From Proteus vulgaris (lineage in GTDB: Bacteria > Pseudomonadota > Gammaproteobacteria > Enterobacterales > Enterobacteriaceae): DNA of 64,000 nt. Below the pieces are notes generated by a model that searched no databases, was not told where the DNA came from, and was given only the letters and a program-made list of their open reading frames with translations. The stretch lies in NCBI RefSeq assembly GCF_016239305.1, contig NZ_JAEHOQ010000001.1:186001-250000 (forward strand), written 5' to 3'. Positions 43,471-52,992 of this stretch are shown here, in pieces (the first letter of the stretch is position 1; every line of letters begins with the position of its first letter). A program made the translations under genes and the position numbers.

Positions 43471-43614
43471 CAGTCAACCTCACTTAGTTATTCTTCTTAT
43501 CAATTTATAAGAAGAAGAAAGACTTTTTTACATAGATATTGCTAGCCATTTCCGTTGGGTTAAAGGCTAACAAAGAAAATCTATTAATTCATTTGCTATT
43601 ACAACATTCTGTAA

Positions 43615-44238
43615 TTAACTACGTTGTGTATAGACTTTATCCACTAATCCGTATTCTAACGCTTCGTTAGCGGATAAGAAACGATCACGCTCAGTGTCTC
43701 TTTCTATTTCTTCAATAGATTTACCCGTATGCTGAGCCATTAATTCATTCATACGCGATTTTACTTTCAAAATTTCTTGCGCATGAATTTGAATATCTGT
43801 TGCCTGACCTTGGTAGCCACCTAATGGTTGGTGGATCATCACACGAGAGTTAGGTAAGCAAATACGTTTACCCTTTGCACCAGCTGATAATAAGAAAGCG
43901 CCCATTGAACACGCTTGTCCCATACAAATTGTGCTGACATCTGCTTTGATATACTGCATGGTGTCATAAATAGACATACCCGCAGTAATTACACCACCTG
44001 GTGAGTTAATATATAGATTGATGTCTTTTTCTGGGTTTTCTGCTTCTAAAAATAGCATTTGAGCGACGATCAGATTAGCCATGTGATCTTCAACTTGGCC
44101 AGTCAGGAAAATGATACGTTCTTTTAATAAACGTGAATAAATGTCGTAAGAACGCTCTCCTCGCGAAGTTTGCTCTATAACCATCGGCACCAGAGCCATA
44201 TTAGGTGCGAATTGTTCCTGTGTGTCGTTAAATGACAT
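43615..44238 (-). CDS. clpP: ATP-dependent Clp protease proteolytic subunit
   Basis: A 207-residue serine peptidase with Ser in [10 protein letters not shown], His in MIHQPLGG and the catalytic Asp in the [10 protein letters not shown] region. A short N-terminal propeptide precedes ALVPMVIEQ, the likely mature start. It forms the ClpXP/ClpAP core. The adjacent clpX and upstream tig repeat the E. coli arrangement. Confidence 0.98.
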   Translation of the reverse strand: MSFNDTQEQFAPNMALVPMVIEQTSRGERSYDIYSRLLKERIIFLTGQVEDHMANLIVAQMLFLEAENPEKDINLYINSPGGVITAGMSIYDTMQYIKADVSTICMGQACSMGAFLLSAGAKGKRICLPNSRVMIHQPLGGYQGQATDIQIHAQEILKVKSRMNELMAQHTGKSIEEIERDTERDRFLSANEALEYGLVDKVYTQRS

Positions 44239-44435
44239 GTCTGTCTCCTATTGCATTCTTATTGGTGCCAATGACAACAATTTTACTTGAGATAATTGAT
44301 CATGACCATTTCTAATGATCTAATCTCTCACAAGACATTCAAGGCGCCTCGCGAGGAGTGATAAAGAGAATATAGAATTATCTGGAGATAATCGCTCAGA
44401 TTTCAAGGCTAATTTTGATAAATATATACAAACTG

Positions 44436-44467
44436 AAAAAAACCCGTGGTAAAAACCACGGGTTTTT
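44436..44467 (-). terminator. tig terminator
   Basis: AAAAAACCCGTGGT, loop AAAA, ACCACGGGTTTTT: a strong stem with T runs on both strands, 29 bases past the tig stop. Confidence 0.9.
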
Positions 44468-44495
44468 GCTTAAAACCGATATTCGCGGTTAAGAA

Positions 44496-45800
44496 TCAAC
44501 CCATTTGAACTTCGTTCATCAGTTCAGTGAAGTTAGTCTCTTTTTCAGTTACTTTAGCATTTGCTAAGATTTTTTCTACCGCTTGCTCTTCTAATGCAAG
44601 ATTACGGATGTTATTCATCAGTTCTTCGTTCTTGTTGTAGAACTCAACAACTTCTGATGGATCTTCGTAAGCTGAAGCCATTTCGTCGATCAGTGTATTA
44701 ACACGCTCATCTTCTGCTTTCAGTTCATTACTATTGATCACTTCACCTAACAGTAATCCAACGATTACACGACGTTTAGCTTGTTCTTCGAACAGTTCAC
44801 GTGGTAATTGCAGAGCTTGTTTCTCGTCGCCACCAAAGCGTTGAGCAGCTTGACGTTGCAGAACTTCAATTTCGCTGTCTACAGCGGCTGCAGGTACGTC
44901 AACTTCGTTTGCTTTAACTAAGCCATCAATAACTTGTGTTTTAACACGAGTACGGATTGCATTTTTTAGTTCACGTTCCATATTTTTACGTACTTCTGCA
45001 CGTAAACCATCAACAGAACCATCAGCAATACCAAAACGCTTGATGAACTCTTCAGTTAATTCTGGCAGTTCACGCTCTTCAACTTTTTTCAGGTTGATAG
45101 CGAATTGTGCTTTTTTACCCTTCAGGTTTTCAGCGTGATAATCTTCTGGGAAAGTCACATCAATTGTGAATTCTTCGCCAGCTTTATGACCGATAACGCC
45201 TTCTTCAAAACCTGGGATCATACGACCTTGACCCATTGCCAGTACGAAATCTTCAGCTTTTCCGCCTTCGAACTCTTCACCGTCAATAGAACCGTTGAAA
45301 TCAACAGTCACGCGATCTTCTGCTGCAACTTCGCCGTCTTTGTCTTTCCACTCTGCTTGTTGCTTACGCAGTGTTTCTAACATGTTATCAACGTCTTCGT
45401 CTTTAACTGTGACAACGGGTTTTACAACTTCAATGCTTTCCAGATCTTTCAGTTCGATTTCTGGGAAAACTTCGAATTCCACAGAGTAAACAAAGTCTTC
45501 ACCTTCTTTGTATTGCTCTGGTTTGTAGTCAGGCGCGCCAACTGGGTTTACTTTGTTTTCGATGATTGCGTTAATGAAATTACGCGACATTAAATCACCA
45601 AGAACATCATTTAGTACAGACATACCGTAACGCTGTTTAACCATAGACATTGGAACGTGACCTTTACGGAAACCATCAATGCGAACAGTTTTAGCAGCTT
45701 TTTTCAGTTCACTGTCTACAGCAGTTTGGATATCGGCGGCTGGTACGGTGATTGTGACACGACGCCCTAGGCCTTGAGTCGTTTCAACAGAAACTTGCAT
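44496..45800 (-). CDS. tig: trigger factor
   Basis: A 434-residue ribosome-associated chaperone and prolyl isomerase (E. coli 432 aa). The ribosome-docking loop [11 protein letters not shown] is near residues 43-53, the central FKBP-like PPIase domain near 160-245 ([20 protein letters not shown]), and the helical C-terminal arms follow. GAGG precedes the start. It begins the tig-clpP-clpX-lon proteostasis cluster. Confidence 0.98.
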   Translation of the reverse strand: MQVSVETTQGLGRRVTITVPAADIQTAVDSELKKAAKTVRIDGFRKGHVPMSMVKQRYGMSVLNDVLGDLMSRNFINAIIENKVNPVGAPDYKPEQYKEGEDFVYSVEFEVFPEIELKDLESIEVVKPVVTVKDEDVDNMLETLRKQQAEWKDKDGEVAAEDRVTVDFNGSIDGEEFEGGKAEDFVLAMGQGRMIPGFEEGVIGHKAGEEFTIDVTFPEDYHAENLKGKKAQFAINLKKVEERELPELTEEFIKRFGIADGSVDGLRAEVRKNMERELKNAIRTRVKTQVIDGLVKANEVDVPAAAVDSEIEVLQRQAAQRFGGDEKQALQLPRELFEEQAKRRVIVGLLLGEVINSNELKAEDERVNTLIDEMASAYEDPSEVVEFYNKNEELMNNIRNLALEEQAVEKILANAKVTEKETNFTELMNEVQMG

Positions 45801-46121
45801 CTTGTTACCTCAAAATAAGTTTTAGTGCTCGGTCTACTTTAAAAGAAACTAATATGACATTGACATATTTAGATTTATTTTCCTTTCAGAACCGGGGCCG
45901 CCACATTTAAAAAAACGAGGATCCCTGATATCAGAAGCATCCCGAAACCTTACTGAAAATTAGACGCGACATTATAACGATCTAGAGGGGTTGAGTCGAG
46001 AAAGAGCCGTTTTATTCCTCAATTTTTTCATAAAATCGAGTAAGTCGCCTCTTTTTCCCTCTATAAAGAACAAAAAATACGCATCTTAAGATCTATTTAT
46101 TCACGATTAACGATAAGATCG
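45801..46121. other. tig upstream region
   Basis: About 320 bases between bolA and tig. It holds the likely tig promoter (45971-45999) and a long 5' leader. No ORF is supported. Confidence 0.55.
45971..45999 (-). promoter_or_regulatory. likely sigma-70 promoter of tig
   Basis: On the minus strand TCGACT, 17 bases, then a perfect TATAAT (45976-45971). The transcript would have a leader of about 165 bases. Confidence 0.65.
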
Positions 46122-46127
46122 TTAATC
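46105..46127 (-). terminator. inverted repeat at the bolA 3' end
   Basis: GATTAACGAT / ATCGTTAATC (10-bp stem, 3-base loop) overlaps the bolA stop codon. There is no T run, so it may be an RNA 3'-stabilising hairpin and not a terminator. Confidence 0.4.
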
Positions 46128-46436
46128 TTCTTGGCTTCCACCGCGACATCCAGGAGAACGTAATGCCTTATCCTGTTGTTCATTCCATTCACTCAACGTA
46201 AAAGTGTGCAATGCGAGAGCATGAACACCATTTTCCATTTCATGAGCTAAGGTTTGATATACATCACGATGGCGTGAAACACTGCGTTTGTCATTAAATT
46301 CATCACTAATAATAATGACTTTAAAGTGGCTTTCAGAGCCTTCAGGCACATTATGGCGATGGCTTTCGTTTATTACTTGTAAAAAATGCGGTGAAAAGCG
46401 TGAAATCAGCTTATTCTCAATATTATCACGGATCAT
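46122..46436 (-). CDS. bolA: morphogene regulator BolA
   Basis: A 104-residue BolA-family protein with the conserved ESHRHNVPEGSESHFKVIIIS segment read in two parts (residues 24-45) and the late HALALHTFTLSEW. BolA partners monothiol glutaredoxins in iron-sulfur handling and alters cell shape in stationary phase. It is divergent from yajG, with tig next on the same strand. Confidence 0.95.
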   Translation of the reverse strand: MIRDNIENKLISRFSPHFLQVINESHRHNVPEGSESHFKVIIISDEFNDKRSVSRHRDVYQTLAHEMENGVHALALHTFTLSEWNEQQDKALRSPGCRGGSQED

Positions 46437-46775
46437 CTCTGCCCCTAATACTCTGCCTTTATACCATGGCGAACAAAAAATAAGTCAACCAGATTATATT
46501 GATTAAGTCTTTATCAATACAAAATGATGAGCTCATTCTTTTTTATTTTGCTGATGATAATCGCTTATTTTTCATCTTGAGTAAAATCATTGACCAAATA
46601 TTGTCAAATCAATGAGCAAAAATGAAGTTAATTTGAAATAAAATCAATTGATAAAATCAGATAATTTCGTTCGTTAAAGGGATATTAGCAACCTATTAGC
46701 AGTGATATGATAGGCTAAAGTTTGAAGCCTATTCTACTTGTTAACACAACAGACATATTTAACCGAGATTACCTC
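46437..46775. other. bolA-yajG divergent intergenic region
   Basis: 339 AT-rich bases that must carry the two divergent promoters. No clear -35/-10 pair, repeat or ORF stood out. Confidence 0.4.
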
Positions 46776-47354
46776 ATGATTAAAAATTTACTCTGTGCTG
46801 TTTTTGCATTAACACTGCTTTCAGGTTGTGCAACTCCTAGTAACAAACTCTCTATTGAGCCTGTAATGTCAGTTCCTGCGGCCGATCCTACTATGCGCCC
46901 AATATCACTGAATATTTCAAGCCAAGATAAACGTACATCCAAAAATCTAGCGGAAATTAACCGTAATGGAAAACTGGAGGTGCTTGTTCCAACTCGTGAT
47001 ATTGCATTTTTAATGCAAGAAGTATTGCAAAAACAAATGACAGCTCGTGGTTTTATGGTAGGTTCTCCTGCTAGCGCTGATGTGATCATTGTTATCAATA
47101 AACTCAACGCTGACGTAGGTGAAGGAAGTGTTCGCCATAATATCAGTGCGAAAGCAGATATCTCAGTAATTGTCACCTTGCCAAGTGGCAGCTCTAACAC
47201 CAAAACATTCCGTACTAGCTACAATGTTCAGGGACCATTTGGTGCAAGCAATGAGAAAATTGAGGCTGCAATTAATAATGTCTTAAGTGAACTTGTTAGT
47301 GATATGGCAAAAGACGCTTCAGTCAGTCAATTTATCAAATCTAACGCCCGTTAA
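46776..47354 (+). CDS. yajG: YajG family lipoprotein
   Basis: A 192-residue lipoprotein (E. coli YajG, 192 aa). Start ATG 46776 (MIKNLLCAVF) gives a signal peptide with lipobox LLSGC; the upstream extension to 46722 is unsupported. The mature part has LNISSQDKRT and repeated beta-strand-like segments. Function unknown. It is followed by ampG, 55 bases downstream, as in E. coli, with a hairpin in between. Confidence 0.92.
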   Translation: MIKNLLCAVFALTLLSGCATPSNKLSIEPVMSVPAADPTMRPISLNISSQDKRTSKNLAEINRNGKLEVLVPTRDIAFLMQEVLQKQMTARGFMVGSPASADVIIVINKLNADVGEGSVRHNISAKADISVIVTLPSGSSNTKTFRTSYNVQGPFGASNEKIEAAINNVLSELVSDMAKDASVSQFIKSNAR

Positions 47355-47366
47355 TTTATTAGAATA

Positions 47367-47394
47367 AACGACCTGTTATCTTAGACAGGTCGTT
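47367..47394 (+). other. hairpin between yajG and ampG
   Basis: AACGACCTGT / ACAGGTCGTT, 8-base loop, ending one base before the ampG ribosome-binding sequence AAAGGA. It has no T run, so it may affect ampG translation or stabilise the yajG mRNA. Confidence 0.5.
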
Positions 47395-47409
47395 GAAAGG
47401 AATTCTTGC

Positions 47410-48930
47410 ATGGTTCAGCCCGCCTTCAAACAAACCACTTGGTACAAATCATTTATTTTACTGTTACTTGGCTTTACTTCTGGATTACCACTTGCATTAA
47501 CCGCGGGTACATTACAAGCATGGATGACAGTAGAAAACATTGATTTAAAAACCATTGGTTTCTTCTCATTGGTGGGACAAGCTTATGTATTTAAATTCCT
47601 CTGGTCACCCTTTATGGATCGCTATACCCCTTCTTTTCTTGGACGCCGTCGAGGATGGATGCTACTTACCCAAATAGGGTTGGTTGTCGGTATTGCAGGA
47701 ATGGGTTTTTTAAACCCTAATGATCATTTATGGTGGCTTGCTTCTTTGGCCGTCATTGTCGCTTTTTGTTCAGCTTCACAAGATATTGTCTTCGACGCTT
47801 ATAAAACAGATATTTTAAAAGCCGATGAACGTGGCACTGGAGCGGCCGTTTCTGTATTAGGTTATCGCATTGCAATGCTTGTTTCTGGTGGTATGGCACT
47901 TTGGCTTGCTGATAAATATATTGGCTGGCAAAACATGTACTGGTTAATGGCTGCCTTAATGGGGATTGGTATTATCGCCACCCTACTCGCCCAAGAGCCA
48001 GAAACAGCGGTAAAACCCCCTCGTACACTCTATGAAGCAGTAATTGAACCCTTAGCTGAGTTCTTCTCTCGTAATAATGCTTGGCTTATTTTACTCCTCA
48101 TTGTTCTATATAAAATGGGGGATGCTTTTGCACTGAGTTTAAGTACCACATTCCTTATTCGTGGTGCCGGCTTTGATGCTGGAGAAGTGGGTCTAGTCAA
48201 CAAAACATTAGGACTTGCTGCCACAATTCTTGGTGCCTTATTAGGCGGCTTATTGATGCGTCGTTGGAGCTTATTTAAAGCTCTGATGATTTTTGGAATA
48301 TTGCAAGGTGGTTCAAATATTGGCTATTGGTATCTCGCTATTTCAGAACAAAGCATTTATAGCATGGGTGCCGTGGTTGCTTTTGAGAATATCTGTGGAG
48401 GTATGGGTACAGCTGCATTCGTTGCACTTTTAATGACACTTTGTCATCTTTCTTTTTCAGCAACACAATTCGCACTTCTTTCCGCTTTATCTGCTATTGG
48501 TCGTGTTTATGTTGGCCCAATTGCAGGTTGGTATGTCGAAAGTCATGGTTGGGAAGCGTTTTATCTTTTCTCTATCGTGGCTTCAGTTCCTGGCCTTATT
48601 TTGCTAATGATTTCAAAAAATACGCTTATATATACGCAAAAAACGGGCGAATTTCTTAGAAGAACACAATTTATTAAACAATACCGTTTTGCTCTCTATG
48701 GTTTAGTGCTAGCCGTTCTCTTCTTCATTTGTAGTTTAATTCTGGTTATTACCAATTCATTACCAGGTTTAGAAATGTTCCACTCCATTGATTTTATTCA
48801 GTCAATAGATACTGAATTATTAGGCCATTGGGCTTCATCACTATTTTTATATGGTGTGATTGTTGGTGCAATAAGCCTCGTTGTAGGCACAATATTAGAT
48901 TATTTAGCACTCAAAATAACAACACGTTAA
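47410..48930 (+). CDS. ampG: muropeptide permease AmpG
   Basis: A 506-residue major-facilitator transporter (E. coli AmpG 491 aa) with about 14 membrane helices. The LTAGTLQAWM and FKFLWSPFMDRYTP segments are typical. It imports anhydromuropeptides released during wall turnover for recycling and, in species with inducible AmpC, as signals. A strong terminator follows. Confidence 0.95.
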   Translation: MVQPAFKQTTWYKSFILLLLGFTSGLPLALTAGTLQAWMTVENIDLKTIGFFSLVGQAYVFKFLWSPFMDRYTPSFLGRRRGWMLLTQIGLVVGIAGMGFLNPNDHLWWLASLAVIVAFCSASQDIVFDAYKTDILKADERGTGAAVSVLGYRIAMLVSGGMALWLADKYIGWQNMYWLMAALMGIGIIATLLAQEPETAVKPPRTLYEAVIEPLAEFFSRNNAWLILLLIVLYKMGDAFALSLSTTFLIRGAGFDAGEVGLVNKTLGLAATILGALLGGLLMRRWSLFKALMIFGILQGGSNIGYWYLAISEQSIYSMGAVVAFENICGGMGTAAFVALLMTLCHLSFSATQFALLSALSAIGRVYVGPIAGWYVESHGWEAFYLFSIVASVPGLILLMISKNTLIYTQKTGEFLRRTQFIKQYRFALYGLVLAVLFFICSLILVITNSLPGLEMFHSIDFIQSIDTELLGHWASSLFLYGVIVGAISLVVGTILDYLALKITTR

Positions 48931-48956
48931 ATTCGTTATATTTTGGGCGGTTAACG

Positions 48957-48985
48957 AAAAAAGGACAGTTTAAGCTGTCCTTTTT
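48957..48985. terminator. bidirectional terminator between ampG and dbpA
   Basis: AAAAAGGACAG, loop TTTAAG, CTGTCCTTTTT: 11-bp stem with T runs on both strands, between the convergent ampG and dbpA. Confidence 0.88.
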
Positions 48986-49039
48986 CTTTATGTTTATATT
49001 AATTTTAGTATTAGTAAAAACAGTTACTGATTATTTAAA

Positions 49040-50413
49040 TTATCTAAATAGTCTGACTTTGACCGATTTACCTTTAATTTTACCTTGTTGTAACTGTTTC
49101 CAAGCTTGCTTAGCAATTGATTGTTTTACCGCAACATAAGCATGAGTCTGATTAATCATAATTTTGCCAATATCAGCACCATTAAAGCCCATATCTCCCG
49201 TTAATGCGCCTAAAATATCACCTGGACGCATCTTGGCTTTTTTACCACCATCGATACATAATGTTGCCATCGTTGCTTCAAGTGGCGTAATTTGCAGACC
49301 TGTAGGAACAGGTAACCAATTTATCTTCATATGAAGCATTTCTTCTAGAGCATTAGCTCGTTGAATTTCTTCAGGAGCGCAAAAACTAATAGCTAACCCA
49401 CTCTCGCCCGCCCTTGCTGTACGCCCAATACGGTGAACATGCACTTCAGGATCCCATGATAATTCGTAATTGATCACCATTTCTAACGCTTTAATATCAA
49501 GCCCGCGAGCCGCAACATCCGTTGCAACTAACACACGACAACTCCCATTCGAAAAACGAATTAAAGTTTGATCCCGTTCTCTTTGTTCCATATCGCCATG
49601 TAAAGCAAGCACACTTTGATTGCTTTCTGTCAGTGTTTCATACACATCTTGGCAATCTCTTTTTGTGTTGCAGAACACCACACAGGAAGCAGGTTGTTCA
49701 CGGCTTAACAGTTTTTGCAGTAATCCTATCTTGCCATGACGAGATATTTCATAAAATTGCTGTTCAACAGCTGGGAGCTCATCAACTGAATTTATTTCGA
49801 TAGTGATAGGGTTTTGCTGTATTTTACGGCTGATTGCAGCGATTTCATTTGGCCATGTTGCGGAAAAAAGCAGGGTTTGGCGAACCATTGGCATACGAGA
49901 AATAATATCATTGATATCATCAAAAAATCCCATATCCAGCATTCTGTCAGCTTCATCAAGCACTAACGTTTTTATATCATCTAAATTGACTGTCTCTTTT
50001 TTCAGGTGATCAAGTAACCTACCCGGTGTTGCCACAATAATATGTGCAGCGTGAATTAATGAGTCACGTTGAATACTAAAGGGAACTCCGCCACATAGAG
50101 TTAATACTTTAATATTAGGCAAATAACGAGCAAGACGACGTAATTCATTTGCAACCTGATCGGCAAGCTCTCTCGTTGGGCATAAAATTAATGATTGGGT
50201 ATTAAATTGTTTTGCATCAATATGTTGCAATACACCCAAACCAAAAGCAGCTGTTTTACCACTCCCTGTTTTTGCCTGAGCACGGACGTCTTTTCCTGCA
50301 AGAATAGCGGGTAAAGCGGCTTCTTGAACTGGAGTCATAGTTAAATACCCGAGTTCATTAAGGTTAGCGAGTTGTTCTGCAGGAAGGGCGTTAAGTTCAG
50401 CAAATGAGGTCAC
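49040..50413 (-). CDS. dbpA: ATP-dependent RNA helicase DbpA
   Basis: A 457-residue DEAD-box helicase, the length of E. coli DbpA. Visible are the Q motif (MTPVQEAALP), AKTGSGKT, DEAD (VLDEADRML), SAT, and HRIGRTAR. The C-terminal about 75 residues form the domain that recognises hairpin 92 of 23S rRNA, giving DbpA its specificity in 50S assembly. In E. coli dbpA lies elsewhere; here, with the porin gene, it interrupts the ampG-cyo order. Confidence 0.93.
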   Translation of the reverse strand: MTSFAELNALPAEQLANLNELGYLTMTPVQEAALPAILAGKDVRAQAKTGSGKTAAFGLGVLQHIDAKQFNTQSLILCPTRELADQVANELRRLARYLPNIKVLTLCGGVPFSIQRDSLIHAAHIIVATPGRLLDHLKKETVNLDDIKTLVLDEADRMLDMGFFDDINDIISRMPMVRQTLLFSATWPNEIAAISRKIQQNPITIEINSVDELPAVEQQFYEISRHGKIGLLQKLLSREQPASCVVFCNTKRDCQDVYETLTESNQSVLALHGDMEQRERDQTLIRFSNGSCRVLVATDVAARGLDIKALEMVINYELSWDPEVHVHRIGRTARAGESGLAISFCAPEEIQRANALEEMLHMKINWLPVPTGLQITPLEATMATLCIDGGKKAKMRPGDILGALTGDMGFNGADIGKIMINQTHAYVAVKQSIAKQAWKQLQQGKIKGKSVKVRLFR

Positions 50414-50781
50414 AATGAAAGTTCCAAGTAAAGTAAAAGCAAATATGAGCTAATGATACTATCCCTTTATTCTTGTGTCGTGAGGTATTTTTGCACTGTT
50501 CATATTACTTTTTAATCTAAGCGCCATTTTCTATCATTATCTCCTTAAATTTCCTCTTCTTATCAAAAATTTCTTTTTTTATTTTGACTATTAACTTGAA
50601 AGAATAAATAAAAATATACAAAACTTCCTATTTTTTAAACTAATATCAAAATTCTAGAAACAGATCTTATTTAAAATTTAAATTTCTATAAAATGGATCT
50701 TTATAGTTTATAATTCTAATAAAAAAGAAAAGCTAAACATTCACCGCAATCATAATAAGCCATAAACCATAGAGATAACTT
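50414..50781. other. dbpA-ompK divergent intergenic region
   Basis: 368 very AT-rich bases carrying two divergent promoters. TATAAT at 50709-50714 is a probable -10 for the porin gene, 68 bases before its start; a matching -35 was not clear. No ORF. Confidence 0.45.
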
Positions 50782-51543
50782 ATGATCAAAAAACCATTTT
50801 TGTTTGTCATCGCAACAACATTCTCTTTATCTTCTCAAGCAAGTTATTTAGGGGGATTCGCCAGCACAAGTATTAACTACTTGGATTGGACGACACATAC
50901 AACACACAAAACAGGCAAAACTTCACATAAAGATGATTTTACCTATTTAGAACTTGAAGGTGCTGCCAATTTTTCATGGGGGGAGTTTTATGGCTTTTTC
51001 GATTTAGAGAATCCCTTTAATAAAAGAGAAACTCATCCGGGAGATAATCAGCGCTATACCATTAAAAGTACTGCTCGTATTTATTTAGGCAAAAGTAACT
51101 TTAATTTGTATGGGCATGTTTATGGTACATGGTCACTCCCCGGTAAAAAATATGGTGGTAACTTCCATGAAGTGAATACACTTTACGGCTTTGGCTATAA
51201 CACACAAATTGCTAATTTATGGTTTAAACCTTTTATTGCCCTTCATTATGTCGATCAATCTAAATATTCAGGTAACAACGGTTATGTGGCGGGTTGGGTT
51301 GCTGGATATGATTTTAATATAAAAAATCAAAAATTTAGCCTAACAAACTGGCATGAGATGGAATTTCAGCGACACAAACGTTATGGCAATGGAGGTAAAA
51401 ATGGCATTAATGGTGCTTTAGCCATTTGGTGGCATCCGACCACATCTATTACTACAGGAATTCAATATCGTTATGCTTATAAAAAGCTAGGAGAAAGTTT
51501 TCTACAAGACGGCATTGTATATAGCTTGAAATATAACTTCTGA
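50782..51543 (+). CDS. OmpK/Tsx-family outer membrane protein
   Basis: A 253-residue outer-membrane beta-barrel with a signal peptide (cleavage near SSQAS) and a terminal aromatic residue (YSLKYNF), as required by the BAM complex. Alternating beta-strand patterns such as YLELEGAANFSWGEFYGFFD resemble the OmpK/Tsx nucleoside-channel family. Members conduct nucleosides or serve as phage receptors; the substrate here is not readable. It is a single-gene unit with its own terminator. Confidence 0.8.
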   Translation: MIKKPFLFVIATTFSLSSQASYLGGFASTSINYLDWTTHTTHKTGKTSHKDDFTYLELEGAANFSWGEFYGFFDLENPFNKRETHPGDNQRYTIKSTARIYLGKSNFNLYGHVYGTWSLPGKKYGGNFHEVNTLYGFGYNTQIANLWFKPFIALHYVDQSKYSGNNGYVAGWVAGYDFNIKNQKFSLTNWHEMEFQRHKRYGNGGKNGINGALAIWWHPTTSITTGIQYRYAYKKLGESFLQDGIVYSLKYNF

Positions 51544-51562
51544 TAACAAATTGTTAATTTTT

Positions 51563-51602
51563 ATTACAGCGGATCGATTTTTATCCGCTGTAATCTTTTT
51601 TT
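51563..51602 (+). terminator. terminator of the OmpK-like gene
   Basis: ATTACAGCGGAT / ATCCGCTGTAAT, 8-base loop, then C and seven T. Confidence 0.92.
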
Positions 51603-51899
51603 CTTATTTAATGAAAAAATCCTCATTGAATACAAACATTCAACAAATGATCTATTATCAACATTAAAAATTACACAGAAGACAAATTAAGACATTAAAC
51701 ATTAGAATAAGAAGAATTTATCTCATAAATTCTCCTCAGACCTCATCGTTGTCACTTTTTAATCAAAATACGTTTTCTTACATTTTTTATTACATTTTTA
51801 TTTGTAAAAATATGTATTTATTTTAGAAATATGATACTTTATGAAATTATCGTTAATATCCAATTATTAAATTAACAATTATTTAATAATTTAATTACT

Positions 51900-51915
51900 T
51901 GTGATCACATTAACA
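51900..51915. promoter_or_regulatory. CRP-like site upstream of cyoA
   Basis: TGTGA, 6 bp, TAACA, the same nine-of-ten match seen upstream of btsT. It is centred about 80 bases upstream of the expected cyo transcription start, a position CRP can use for activation. Confidence 0.5.
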
Positions 51916-51953
51916 CAAAAGAACAACCAACCACTCACTTACCATTACAATTG

Positions 51954-51982
51954 TTTACACTTTCGCAACCTTACCGTAAAAT
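51954..51982 (+). promoter_or_regulatory. sigma-70 promoter of cyoABCDE
   Basis: TTTACA, 17 bases, TAAAAT. One mismatch in each hexamer and ideal spacing; the -10 ends 55 bases before the cyoA start. Confidence 0.75.
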
Positions 51983-52037
51983 GTCCTTACTGATACTGAT
52001 GAAACAACAATAGAACCTTTGTCATTTAGGTCGTTGG

Positions 52038-52988
52038 ATGAGACTTATGAAATACATAAAAAGTATTGGGACACTCTCGCTATTAGTAGCCACGCTTTTA
52101 TTAAGTGGTTGCGACATGGCGTTAATGGATCCCAAAGGCGCTATCGGCGCTGAGCAAAAAACATTAATCCTTATTGCACTTGGTTTAATGTTGATTGTTG
52201 TGATACCGGTAATACTGATGGTGATTGTTTTCGCTTATCGTTACCGCGAATCCAATACAAAAGCCACTTACCGCCCAAACTGGGCTCACTCAAATAAAAT
52301 TGAACTCGTTGTTTGGACGGTGCCAATTATCATTATTGTGATTTTGGCAAGCATCACATGGAAAACAACCCATGAGCTTGATCCTTACAAACCTTTAGAG
52401 TCCTCAGAAAAACCAGTCACCATTGAAGTTGTTTCAATGGATTGGAAATGGTTATTTATCTATCCAGAACAAGGTATTGCGACGGTCAATGAATTGGCTT
52501 TCCCTGCTAATGTGCCTGTTAATTTCAAAATCACGTCTGACTCAGTCATGAACTCATTCTTTATCCCTCGCTTAGGTGGTCAAATCTATGCGATGGCAGG
52601 AATGCAGACCAAACTTCACCTAATCGCTAATGAGCCAGGTGAATATCCAGGTATGTCAGCAAGTTATAGCGGACATGGTTTCTCGGATATGAAATTTACC
52701 GCAATAGCAACGCCTGATCGTGCTGGTTTTGATGCATGGGTTGAGAAAGTAAAACAATCATCAGATACGTTAAATACTACCGCTGCATTTAATGAACTTG
52801 CTAAACCAAGCCAGAAAAATCCAGTGACCTACTATTCAAGCGTGAAACCAATGTTATTCCAAGAGACCATTTCTAAATTTGGTCACACTGGTCATGGTGC
52901 TCACACAAGTAGCAATCAGACAGTACATGCTGATGCAACAATGAATATGAACATGAGCCATGCGGCGCATGCAGGAGCAGAGGAATAA
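52038..52988 (+). CDS. cyoA: cytochrome bo3 ubiquinol oxidase subunit II
   Basis: A 316-residue lipoprotein subunit of the terminal quinol oxidase. A signal with lipobox LLLSGC is followed by two membrane helices and a cupredoxin-like periplasmic domain that lacks the CuA ligands, as expected for a quinol oxidase. I kept ATG 52038 ([11 protein letters not shown]) because E. coli CyoA also begins MRLRKY; ATG 52047 is an alternative. The C-terminus is His- and Met-rich. First gene of cyoABCDE. Confidence 0.96.
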   Translation: MRLMKYIKSIGTLSLLVATLLLSGCDMALMDPKGAIGAEQKTLILIALGLMLIVVIPVILMVIVFAYRYRESNTKATYRPNWAHSNKIELVVWTVPIIIIVILASITWKTTHELDPYKPLESSEKPVTIEVVSMDWKWLFIYPEQGIATVNELAFPANVPVNFKITSDSVMNSFFIPRLGGQIYAMAGMQTKLHLIANEPGEYPGMSASYSGHGFSDMKFTAIATPDRAGFDAWVEKVKQSSDTLNTTAAFNELAKPSQKNPVTYYSSVKPMLFQETISKFGHTGHGAHTSSNQTVHADATMNMNMSHAAHAGAEE

Positions 52989-52992
52989 AGGC

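Larger units (their letters stand above)
51544..52046. other. cyo operon upstream region
   Basis: About 490 AT-rich bases holding the porin terminator (51563-51602), a CRP-like site (51900-51915) and the cyo promoter (51954-51982). No ORF is supported; the end shown overlaps the first bases of cyoA. Confidence 0.5.

Noticed and set aside
52960-52992. Longer N-terminus for CyoB overlapping cyoA
   Set aside because: The added 11 residues lie in the cyoA 3' end, lack homology to CyoB, and ATG 52993 matches the family start.
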